Assembly (NCBI GenBank): GCA_001687465.1
Contig: LVLI01000610.1
Span: 1-13,926 of the forward strand
Origin: Halocafeteria seosinensis
Taxonomy: Eukaryota > Sar > Bigyra > Bicosoecida
Reading direction: 5' to 3'
Length of the DNA stretch: 13,926 nt
Shown: piece after piece, positions 1-7,966 of the stretch
How positions within the stretch are numbered: position 1 is the first letter of the stretch
How the letters are laid out: the number at the start of each line of letters is the position of its first letter
Notes under the pieces: generated by a model
Seen by the model: only the letters and a program-made list of their open reading frames with translations
Database searches by the model: none
Told to the model about the DNA's origin: nothing
Program-made: the position numbers and the translations under genes

Positions 1-221
1 ACAACTTTCATCGTTGTAGAGTATACGTATACGTGGTGTCGTTGAGCATCATCCGGGCTGAGCGCCCGGACGGTAGCATTTGAAATATACTTGCAATGCA
101 AGTCTTGCATTGCCATTCTATACAATAGAGAGGATTGATTTGGCTCTCGGCAAGTACTAAAGTGCAAGAAACAAGTGATTGATTGGTTGGTGCATTGGTG
201 TGGTAGGCAAGACAGACAAAA
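1..221 (+). promoter_or_regulatory. Upstream region / 5' leader of the SPAG1-like gene
   Basis: No gene is supported here; an open frame on the minus strand that covers this stretch and runs into the SPAG1 first exon has no recognisable family features. Two perfect palindromes are visible: a 12-bp GTATACGTATAC at 21-32 and a 10-bp inverted repeat with a 1-nt centre at 93-113. No clear TATA box is seen. The ATG at 222 lies in an acceptable eukaryotic context (AAAATGA). The role as promoter or leader is inferred only from position. Confidence 0.4.
93..113. repeat. 21-nt near-perfect palindrome upstream of SPAG1-like gene
   Basis: GCAATGCAAG (93-102), one T (103), then CTTGCATTGC (104-113) form a perfect 10-bp inverted repeat. 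The almost absent loop makes a dyad-symmetric protein-binding site more plausible than an RNA hairpin. It sits about 110 bp before the ATG. Function is inferred only. Confidence 0.5.
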
Positions 222-2770
222 ATGAGTTCCAAAGTGCCCAATGCGGCTGACCTGATGGACATGGCGGCCTCCCAAAATAGCATGAATGGAGGTAGTGGGC
301 ACATGACGAATGGCACCAAAAAGGAGGATGTGCTACCCGAGGTGCCGATTGAGCATTTGGACTATGATTTTGTGGGGAAATGTGAGAATTGGAAGGAGTT
401 GCGTGATGTTTTGCTGGTGTTGAGGTCAGGGAAAGAGGGCAAATTCCCCCATTTAGAAAAAGTGGTGGAGAATAGAATGCTGCAGTTCATGCCTGAAGAA
501 GAAAAACGACAATGGTTTGCCATCCATGGAGGAGGTCCCGATCGAGATGAGGTACAAAAAGCGAGACAAGATGTCTCAGACTGGATCAGACGGATGAAGT
601 CACCATCATCATCATCTTCTACTTCTCCCGTGTCTGCTGATAACAATACAAACAAAACATCAGCTTCCCCGAACAGTGGTCATGGGGGCACACCGAACCA
701 GAACGGCAACCGGACAACACGCCAACGACCTCTCCCCCCACCCCGTGGATATCCATCCCAACAGTGGCAACAACAACAGGGTTCGCCCCCGGTCATCAGC
801 AAAAAAACTACTGCAAAGTTGCACGATTCGGAAGCTGCACCAAAGCAAAAGCAGAATGGCCAACATAAGAATCCAAAAGTGGAGCCGAAAGCCGCAAAAC
901 TGGGTGAATACTACAACAAATGGGACAAGGTGGATGTTGATCAGGTATGTATCGGGCTTTAGTCGACAAACTCTTTATCGTTGTAATATTGGTGGTCTTT
1001 GTACAGCTGTTGGAAGAATCGGAGGTGGCAGAAACCAACTACGAGGTGACGCGACAACAACAATCGCAAACGAAGGCTAGCTCTGGCTTGCATACAGATC
1101 TGAAGATCTCAGTAGACCCTTCAACACTTTCTGAGAAAGAATTAGAATACAACTCCAACAACGAAAAAGGCAAAGGAAATGATTGTTTTCGGGCAGGGGA
1201 CTTGGAGAATGCTCACTTTTATTATTCGAGGGCATTGTATTTCAAGCCACAAAGTCCTCTCATATTGTGTAACCGCGCCCAAGTATACTTAAAGCTTCAC
1301 AAATACCGGCAGGCTGAGGATGATTGCACCTTTGCGTTGGAACTAGATCCTCAGCTATTAAAGGCATGGGTTCGTCGGGGAAAGGCGAGACATTCGAGAG
1401 GGAGTTACAAGAATGCCATCGAAGACTTTAAGAAAGCGTCCGAGCTGGAACCTTCTAATAAAGAAATTACGAGATTAATGAGAAATAGCGAGGTACAATA
1501 CAACCAAGTGGAGGGTAAAACGAGTAACGAAGGTGCCTCTAGCAAGGACACAGTCGAAGAAAAAGAGTCGTTTCAACGTATACCTATTGAGGAAGATGAA
1601 GGGGGAGATCAAGACAACCCAGAGCTTCTGGAGCAGCGACAAGCAGTTCAAAGTACTGATCGTGAGTCTACTTCAGCATCTAATGAGCTTAAACCGTCTG
1701 CTAAAATGAAGCGTGTAACAATTGAAGAGAGTGACTCGGAGGATGACGACGAAGAAGTAGGCGCAGCGTCGAAAAAAGCAGCGTCACCGATTGCTACAAG
1801 TGAGGGCGCTTCAGGAGAGGAGACTCCCAATCGGCTGAAAGAAGCGGGTAACTCGGCTTTCAAATACGGAAATGTGCGTGAAGCCCTTGAACACTATACG
1901 TCAAGTCTCAAGAAAGACCCAAAGCAACCCGCCGTTTATAGCAATCGGGCTATGGTCCAACTGCAGCTACAAAACTACGAGGCGGCCGTGGCTGATTGTC
2001 GAAGTGGCTTGGACTGCGCGGGCTTTACTAGCACAGAGAATCTTCGCTCTGCCTACGCGGGACAAGATGCTGAATATGATGTCATTCGCAAGTTGATAGT
2101 GAAACTCTTGTTCCGGCGAGGACTTGGACTGAAAAGCCTGGGTCAACTAGAGGACTCGCTTCGTGACATGCAAGATGCACTCGAGTTAGAGCCGTCAAAT
2201 GAGCGTGTTGCCAAGGAAGTGGAAACTCTAAGAGTTGAGACAACGACAAAGGGTCGTGCCTCAGAGTCAAATGCATCTTCGGCCAACGGTGATTCCGAGG
2301 AAACTGCAGAGAGGGGTGTAGATGAACAGCAACCTCAACACACAGACGCATTCGAAACAGCAACTCGTATCTCTGGAAAGCTGTTGTCGCAGATAGCAGT
2401 TCCCGGCCCACCGCAAACTGCTTATGAATTTGAATCTGTATGCAATTCGTTTCGAAATGACCTGGATAAGTTGTCGAAATATGTCAAACAGGTTAAGCCG
2501 GTAAAACTGAAAAAACTGTTCAAGCGCCCTATCGAAAGTGATACCTTAAGTCGGTTAATCCATATCGCCAAGTATATTACTGAAACCGAAGGAGATTCCA
2601 ATTTTGCCCTTGATCTTTTGAAGGGACTTGCCAAGACCCCTAACTTTTCTATGACAGCCATGATGCTGGAAAGCTCGGATCAGAGCCGGGTGCAAAGAAT
2701 TCTGTCAAACTACAGCGGTGAGCGCTCCAATTTGGAGAAAGTAAGAGAAGCTTACAAGCTAAAACCCTAA
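222..2770 (+). CDS. SPAG1: SPAG1/RPAP3-family TPR co-chaperone
   Basis: Spliced CDS, exons 222-944 and 1007-2770, 828 aa. Residues about 42-126 (PIEHLDYDF..., then VLRSGKEGKFP) closely match the SPAG1 N-terminal domain. Residues 127-228 are a Ser/Pro/Gln/Asn-rich linker, and EYYNKWDKVDVDQ (229-241) resembles the conserved KWDKFDVE patch of SPAG1. Two TPR blocks follow, about 290-403 (CNRAQVYLKL, AWVRRGKAR) and about 516-645 (YSNRAMVQLQL), separated by an acidic stretch (SDSEDDDEE, about 482-493). Residues about 710-810 are an RPAP3 C-terminal domain, the part that contacts RUVBL1/2 in R2TP-type complexes. In animals SPAG1 (DNAAF13) acts in cytoplasmic preassembly of axonemal dyneins with HSP90/HSP70. 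RPAP3 itself lacks this N-terminal domain, which favours SPAG1. Its 3' end faces the methyltransferase gene. Family is certain; orthology to SPAG1 is probable. Confidence 0.88.
945..1006 (+). other. Intron 1 of SPAG1-like gene (62 bp, GT-AG)
   Basis: Donor CAG|GTATGT at 944/945 and acceptor GTACAG|CTG at 1006/1007. Exon 1 ends on a complete codon (241 codons), so the intron is phase 0. The length of 62 bp is not a multiple of three; unspliced RNA hits a stop at 960-962. An ATG inside the donor (947-949) is in frame with exon 2 and would encode a hydrophobic leader if transcription started in the intron. Confidence 0.85.
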
Positions 2771-2857
2771 CTTGAATTTTCCCGTGAAGCAATATAATAA
2801 GACAAACTGGCAAATGCCGCCACCATAGGCCCTTAAATTCGTGTAGCCAATAAATAC
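2771..2857. other. 87-bp convergent 3' gap between SPAG1-like and methyltransferase genes
   Basis: The two stop codons face each other. A plus-strand AATAAA hexamer occurs at 2849-2854, only a few bases before the last codon of the opposite gene (2858). If it is used, the SPAG1-like transcript would be cleaved inside the methyltransferase coding region, giving tail-to-tail antisense overlap. Use of the signal is inferred; many protists use degenerate polyadenylation signals. Confidence 0.4.
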
Positions 2858-5253
2858 CTACCTCGTGTTTCTAATCTTCCGGGAGCTCTTGAATTTTCGG
2901 CATTGCGGACACCACCATTTCCCTGCGGGAACCTCGTACTCAGTCATATTCAGGCAGGACAAATGGTAAGCGTTTGGGCAGAAATCGCAGCACAGAAGGC
3001 TGCCAGGGGCGCTACATTTTGTGCAGGTTTGGTTATTCAAATCCTGCTCACTTTGCTGCGAAATATATGCATTTTGCTTCGAAGCCATATCTAGCCACAC
3101 CCAAAATGCGTTTAATAAGATTGGGTCTTTTTCCTTGTTTGCTCGTCTTTTGGTGGCGTAGTACAAGTCAAGTATTCGTCGCCGCTTAGCCGAGATCAGG
3201 CTGGGAGATCCCGGTTGCTTCCTAAGGGGCTGACTGGCAGATGGTGCCATAACAGGGACGGTGTTATCCTTGTTTAGTCCAGTTCGAAACAGTTTCCGTT
3301 TACGCGCCAGCCTTAACTCATGAATTGTCGGTGTGGAGTTCCAAAGCATTGTTTCAGGAGGCTGACTTACTCGACTATGAGAAAACAATACTTCATCCTT
3401 GTCAATGACAGTACGAGGTGGATTCAGACGCCGTCGGCCAGAGGACGAAGATTCCTCTGAGTCGGTATCGTCTTCAGGAGAGGTCGCTCCTGCAATCATC
3501 TTATTAATAGCTTCTAAAACCGTCGAGTCTGCTTTAGTTTGAGTCGTCAAATATCCACGGCAGGTAGGGGCGCCACATCGGCATTGGAATGGGGAGTCAG
3601 TGAAATGACTGAACTGGTAATCGTAAGCAAGTTCCTCTCCTGCTTTGATATCCCGGCATGTGAATAAGCCCACACGCGTTTCTGTAGAACGGCTCACATA
3701 TTGTGGGAGTGATATGTGAGAGAAGACGACTTGGGGCATCCTAAGATCTTCTTACATACCATTCTTTACCTTCCATTTCTGCGCAACTAAGTTGGGTGCG
3801 CAGCTGTGATTGATAAAGCGTGCCATGTTGCCACTTCTTCCGGCATCGATAATGAGGTCCGACCCGATTTCCATTAGATAAAAATGTTCTGTTCCTTCAT
3901 TCTTATAGTCCCATAGTCTCCTTTCACACTCGTCGGAGTCGATGACTGCATCGCACGGTCTTTATCAATAAGCACACATCTGAAAGGCATTCATTCAAGA
4001 AACCGCACCTTCGCCAATATACTCTACGACAAAGGAATCTTCAGGAATATTCTCATCTGCAAAGACTCCAAATCCTTTCTGGCCCGTATACTGGGCATGC
4101 GTCGCGTAATGCCCCAGGCCACCTTTCTGAGACAAAGAAAAGGGTCTATTGCCACACTTTCCACCTAGACTACAAGTGTTAGGGGTGCATTCTGCACGAG
4201 TCATTCGATTCAAACCTGCAAATAGACGATTCGACGAAATGAGAAGAAGCATCTTTGAAAATAGCGATATGCCCTTAGTAAGACTTTTTACGTACACCAG
4301 GATCCGCAATCGGGGAGCTTCTGGTTCGCACACTCGCATACGCCGTCATTTTCGTTGGTATCCGTCAATTTGATATTGGCTTGACGTATCTTTGGTGTAG
4401 TGTACTTCAGTTTGCTAAGTTTGTTGTAATCCGGCAGCTTTGGTGCCGATCGCTCTACAGTTTCAGCAAAGGAATTCTCTCCCAAACATGTTTCAGGGTC
4501 AAATTCATGAAACTTGACAATCCTACCATCCACACAGGCACCTGCGAAAACGCTTTCTAACTCATGAAAAGAAATTTCCTCTTTTCTGGTTCTTCTTCCA
4601 GTATTCCGTTTGGATGTCGACGTGTGCTCCTGTTTCTGTTTACTCGACGTTGGGGTTCCATCGCACTGGTCAGAACTTCGCGGATCGGAGGATTCGTCTG
4701 TCGAGCATGGTTCACCACTGCTACGGTTGCTTGCCACCGAAATCGACAAATACATCGGTTGTGTATAATCAATGTTCTTCGCGGCGGCAGACCGGCGGGG
4801 ACGTTGTCGTTGAGGCATTTCATCGTCTCCGCCTGTGCCTGCGCGCTCGCCATCGGCGGATTTCAAATGCCATGTATCTCCACGCTCGGTGGTGATCTCT
4901 CCATCCTTGTGGGAACGGGGAGACCTCTTTTTCGAGCAAGAGCCATTTCTTCTTGTGGCTCTCCTTCGTTCCGTCGTCGATTTCGATACCGGTGTATTAT
5001 CTGTAGTATTTTCATGCTGGGCGCTGTTTGATGTCGCAGGAGTATCATCCTCCTTTAGCTTCCTATCATCATCAGCCACCACTGCTGCTGCTGCAACAGA
5101 AGAACATTCCTTCTGTTCGCGTGTTTCCTCCTCTTGAAATGATGGTGCAGGAGCATGCGATGAAGCTGCGCCCATTCTGATGGCACTGCCACTCGTGTCC
5201 ACCGGCACTAGTATCTTCCCTCTCTCAATCGTTTTTGATTTGAACCTCGCCAT
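2858..5253 (-). CDS. AWS-SET-post-SET-PHD histone-lysine N-methyltransferase
   Basis: Four exons on the minus strand: 5253-4296, 4215-4009, 3945-3760 and 3681-2858; 724 aa. The frame is open six codons further upstream, but only from a GTG (5271), so the ATG at 5253 is chosen. Residues 1-300 are low-complexity and charged, probably disordered. AWS lies at about 302-342 (VCECANQ, CLNRM, ECTPNTC, KCGN), with the SET domain after it: GFGVF 367-371, EYIGE 384-388, ARFINHSC ending at 437, EELAYDY 466-472. Post-SET CxCx4C uses C484, C486 and C491. A C4HC3 PHD finger ends the protein: C670, C673, C682, C685, H690, C693, C708, C711. AWS plus SET plus post-SET is the SET2/NSD/ASH1 class, which methylates H3K36 in the nucleus using S-adenosylmethionine. 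The cofactor-site NHSC and the catalytic-region Tyr are intact, so the enzyme should be active. The exact subfamily is not resolved. Confidence 0.9.
3682..3759 (-). other. Intron 3 of methyltransferase gene (78 bp, GT-AG)
   Basis: Donor AATG|GTATGT and acceptor TCTACAG|AA. The split codon G+AA (Glu) restores KWKVKNETRVGLF, corresponding to KWTVNGDTRVGLF of NSD-type SET domains. The intron is 78 bp. Confidence 0.9.
3946..4008 (-). other. Intron 2 of methyltransferase gene (63 bp, GT-AG)
   Basis: Donor GAAG|GTGCGG and acceptor GATGCAG|TC on the minus strand. The split codon G+TC (Val) restores EYIGEVIDSDEC, matching the SET consensus EYxGEvI..eE. The length is 63 bp, and unspliced reading stops 8 bp into the intron. 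Confidence 0.9.
4216..4295 (-). other. Intron 1 of methyltransferase gene (80 bp, GT-AG)
   Basis: On the minus strand the donor is TGGT|GTACGT and the acceptor TTTGCAG|GT. The split codon is T+GT (Cys), which produces GSWCLNRM across the junction, matching the AWS pattern of NSD/SET2 enzymes (CLNRM). The alternative donor 2 nt away (GTAAAA) would put the AWS cysteines out of frame, so this junction is strongly supported. Confidence 0.88.
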
Positions 5254-5280
5254 GCGTCTGTACGCACGCACTGTACCCCT

Positions 5281-5301
5281 TCTCTCTCTCTCTCTCTCTC
5301 T
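5281..5301. repeat. (TC)10 microsatellite
   Basis: Uninterrupted TC dinucleotides lie 28 bp upstream of the methyltransferase ATG. On the transcribed sense strand this reads as GA repeats, within the likely 5' UTR or core promoter. Confidence 0.9.
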
Positions 5302-5621
5302 TTGTATCTGAATGGAGTGTCAGGAAGGAAGCAGTTTGGTGTCGTGTGCCAACGCTAGTTCCAACGCTCGGGCTTGTTTAGCTCGCTGGCCGAGACCCGT
5401 ACACTATACGGATGTATGTATGGTGGAGACACAACGTGAATTGCGGAGGAAAAACAGCAATGTATACATGTAACCCAACAAAACAAGTATATCAGTATAG
5501 TTTACTGCCCATCCCATTTCACCTTATCCTTTGGCCGCGTTTGAATTCGTCGACCACGGGTGGCCGAGTCGCCCCCCGCCGGAACAAGGCTTGGAATTCC
5601 TGCCTCCCCATCATTGTAGTA

Positions 5622-5636
5622 GTACAATGATTGTAC
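5622..5636. repeat. 15-nt palindrome GTACAAT-G-ATTGTAC
   Basis: A perfect 7-bp inverted repeat with a one-base centre, about 70 bp before the NIF3 ATG. It resembles the small-centre palindrome upstream of the SPAG1-like gene in type but not in sequence. It may be a transcription-factor dyad; function unproven. Confidence 0.4.
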
Positions 5637-5707
5637 AGTGTATTCTACAGGGTTGTTGTGTGTTGTAGACAGAGAGACAGGGGTGCACGCGGGCACAGAG
5701 AATAAGA

Positions 5708-6794
5708 ATGAGCGGGGTTGTATGTGTATCACCCAGGCGACCCAAGGTCGTCAACCAACTTTTGCAGGCTCTACAGAGGGTAGCGCCTCTGGAACTGGCG
5801 GGATCCTGGTATGTGCTCCACGTCCAGCGAACGACTGCATTTTACGTAAGCCGCAAATACAATAAGAAGTAGCACTGGTGGAGCTGCAGGGACAACGTGG
5901 GTTTGCTCCTGGATAGTGAAACCAGTCAGAGAGATGGGAATGCGAAGGAGCCATTGCGTGTCTTCCTCACCAACGACCTCACGGAAAAAGTGGCACAGGA
6001 GGCTGCCCGGGCACAAGCAAACTTTATCGTGTCATACCATCCGACGCCGTTCAAAGCAATGCGAAAGGTTGATAGAGAAGGCAAGTGGTACTGCGTGCGC
6101 ACTCACTCACCACTTTCTTAGCGTCGATTGGTTTCTATGAAGCACAGATCCTGCATCGCGTGTTGTCATGACTTGCATGGCCAACGGAATATCCGTGTAC
6201 AGTCCTCATACGGCTCTGGACTGTGTGTACGGGGGTGTCAACGATTGGTTACTCGAGGCCTTCGGAGGCGAAGCTGCGGGATGGGTGGCAGCTATTACTG
6301 CAGCGGACCCGGAACGCAGTCAAATTCAAGGAGAAGGCCGTGTCTTGCGTTTAGAGAAATCTAGTTCACTTGGAAAGATCATCACTGACCTTAAGCAACA
6401 TTTGGGACTAGCACATGTACGAGTAGCACCGGCATTGTCATTGCTCCAGTATTCCAAGGCTACTGCCGACTCCGTCAATCAATTGTCAACGGAACACCTT
6501 ATTGATTCGATAGCTGTGTGTGCGGGATCCGGAGGTGGCGTACTGGCCAATCAGCCCGATGTAGATCTTTGGGTTACGGGTGAAATGTCCCATCATGAGG
6601 TACTGGCCGCTAATGCCCAAGGTAAAACAGTAATTTTGACAGATCACTCCAACACGGAAAGAGGCTATTTACCGCGATTACAGTCACGCCTGGAGTGTGA
6701 ATTGGAGGATTTGCAACGGAAAAGTGAGGAGGATACATGCAAAGTGGTCTTTGACATCACTCGACTGGACGCTGATCCATTGGTGGTTCTCTGA
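5708..6794 (+). CDS. NIF3: NIF3-family (DUF34) metal-binding protein
   Basis: Three exons, 5708-5808, 5890-6080 and 6148-6794, give 312 aa. That is near the yeast NIF3 size and somewhat shorter than human NIF3L1. Motifs in order: SWDNVGLL (W34 split by intron 1), FLTNDLTEKV, SYHPTPF (H84), VYSPHTALD (H118, D122), VCAGSGGGVL, VTGEMSHHEV (H246, H247) and DHSNTERG (H264, E268). H84, D122, H264 and E268 fit the dinuclear metal-site ligands known from this family. NIF3 proteins are widely conserved, often cytosolic or mitochondrial, with a disputed or unknown reaction; older 'GTP cyclohydrolase' labels are not well supported. The ATG at 5708 is the only one after an in-frame stop at 5666-5668. No transmembrane segment or clear targeting peptide is seen. 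Confidence 0.92.
5809..5889 (+). other. Intron 1 of NIF3 gene (81 bp, GT-AG)
   Basis: Donor CCTG|GTATGT and acceptor GCTGCAG|GG. The split codon TG+G (Trp) gives GSWDNVGLL, the family's N-terminal hallmark (SWDNVGLL). Confidence 0.92.
6081..6147 (+). other. Intron 2 of NIF3 gene (67 bp, GC-AG)
   Basis: Donor GAAG|GCAAGT and acceptor AGCACAG|AT. The split codon G+AT (Asp) gives KVDREDPASRVVMTC. The resulting spacing between the KAMRK and RVV motifs equals that of human NIF3L1. GT donors nearby (6068, 6085, 6088, 6095) either break the frame or need a weak GAAG acceptor at 6142. AG|GCAAGT is the textbook GC-AG donor. Confidence 0.78.
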
Positions 6795-7283
6795 ACAGTA
6801 GATGTTGCGTTCCTCGCGAGGCTGTTTTAGTTGAACCGTAAGATAAAACCTAGTTCTCTCAAAATGTCGCATGCTTCTGCTAATGAAGCAGAGTCCCAGT
6901 AATTCTATAGAATCCTACATGCACATTGCTTTTAATACATTTATTGACTGACGGGTGTTGGTGTCTCCTTACTCAAAAGTGAAAGTTTTCCACTTGCTCA
7001 CCACGGGTTGCAACTTGCAGCGAAGATGGTAAGCTTTGGTAGTGGTGCTGGTTGGTGCTGTGTCAGTAATGAAGTCATGTTCACCAGGATGGAAAGATCC
7101 AACAGTTGCCGGAGTAGTGATGAAATATCACTCTACTCTTTGTATACCAAAATTCTTCGACTGTAAGGCGTTTACACCTCCATCGAGTAACGGACGTTGA
7201 AACTGTGGTTGCTAGACATGGTGATTTGAAAAGTCTTACAAAATAGAGAAACTTGGTTTCGGCCCGCACAGAACCCAAGCCAC
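6795..7283. other. Intergenic DNA after NIF3 (3' UTR and spacer)
   Basis: The first hundred or so bases should be the NIF3 3' UTR. The remainder holds only short open frames on both strands with no recognisable motifs, and I see no RNA gene. Confidence 0.5.
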
Positions 7284-7680
7284 GTTTCTGGCCCAGAAAC
7301 CAGCTTAGGGAAGACACTTTGGCATTTGTAGGGTGCTGAAGCTTCAGAACCGCCGCGCCAAAGTGGGTTCACCAAGGTGTCTGAACTCCGTTCCCCTGAA
7401 CGGAATGTTCGGTACATTTTGGTGATTGTGTACCACTGTACTGTCGATACCGCGAAAACTGCCCAAGTTGAAGTTGCGGCAAGTTCAACTTCAACTATAG
7501 TAAGTACCCGTTAGCCGGGGTTACCTCCCTTCATACGCCGTATTGGGCATTACTAAATGCACATTTGCGCAGCATTCTACAGTTGCTCCGCTGCACCGAA
7601 CTGTTCGAACAGCTTAGGCTCAGCTACTAGGCTGTCCGGTACAGTGTACCGAATTTCGGACGAAAATTTCGGCCCGAAAT
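7284..7680. repeat. Cluster of seven perfect palindromes / hairpins
   Basis: Perfect inverted repeats occur at 7284-7300 (GTTTCTGG, C, CCAGAAAC), 7336-7347 (CTGAAGCTTCAG) and 7388-7403 (CCGTTC, 4-nt loop, GAACGG). Others lie at 7466-7496 (11-bp stem, 9-nt loop), 7601-7612 (CTGTTCGAACAG), 7637-7651 (CGGTAC, AGT, GTACCG) and 7666-7680 (ATTTCGG, C, CCGAAAT). In addition, TTCGGTACA at 7408-7416 is inverted as TGTACCGAA at 7645-7653. This density within 400 bp suggests a decayed foldback or MITE-like element, or a structured regulatory region upstream of the ATPase gene. No terminal duplication is identified. Confidence 0.5.
7466..7496. repeat. 11-bp perfect hairpin
   Basis: Arms 7466-7476 (AGTTGAAGTTG) and 7486-7496 (CAACTTCAACT) are exact reverse complements around a 9-nt loop. 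It is the longest stem of the local cluster. Confidence 0.65.
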
Positions 7681-7966
7681 CGAACGCGTGCCGAAGCACG
7701 TTGATGGATTATACCATCTCCATTAAGGATTGTGTACATTGTGCCTCTTACAGGAAACATTATACACATCAAAAAGGCGTGATGTACTTGTAACCCTAAT
7801 ATTTACTGCAAGGTTTCGCATTGTACGGTTTGAGTGAAGTAAAGGAAACCTAACGGCTAGAACATCTTTGTGTAAGTATATACGTCGGCACTTCAGAGCT
7901 TGGAAACAATGGCCTAATCCGAACCCCCTCTAGAGCAGGCTCAATTGCGGTAGGTTCGAAAGAAGA
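7681..7966 (+). promoter_or_regulatory. Probable promoter / leader of the ATPase gene
   Basis: Unannotated sequence directly upstream of the ATG at 7967. A short plus-strand open frame crossing it (7557-7793) has no motif support. No clear TATA element is seen. The assignment rests on position. Confidence 0.3.

Larger units (their letters stand above)
5254..5707. promoter_or_regulatory. Divergent promoter region between methyltransferase and NIF3 genes
   Basis: This 454-bp stretch separates the two divergent start codons and no convincing gene lies in it. It carries a pure (TC)n tract at 5281-5301, directly upstream of the methyltransferase start (a GA-rich leader on its sense strand). It also carries a 10-bp palindrome ATGTATACAT at 5460-5469 and a 15-nt palindrome at 5622-5636. 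Shared bidirectional promoter function is inferred from the arrangement. Confidence 0.5.

Noticed and set aside
4557-5137. Several 60-155 aa open frames on both strands overlapping methyltransferase exon 1
   Set aside because: They are shadows of a GC-rich, low-complexity coding exon whose own frame leads into AWS/SET motifs.
5251-5271. GTG at 5271 as start of the methyltransferase
   Set aside because: Eukaryotic initiation at GTG is rare and an ATG lies six codons downstream (5253); the extra residues show no conserved feature.
5412-5732. Short frames in the divergent promoter
   Set aside because: Under 80 aa, overlapping on opposite strands, no motifs; they conflict with the NIF3 first exon.
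7081-7417. Two overlapping minus-strand frames of 78 and 81 codons
   Set aside because: No recognisable domains, mutually overlapping in different frames, and located in palindrome-rich DNA.
7601-7612. TTCGAA-containing palindrome as a tRNA B box
   Set aside because: No cloverleaf, A box or acceptor stem can be built around it; other GTTCGA occurrences (about 7955 and 9085) fail likewise.
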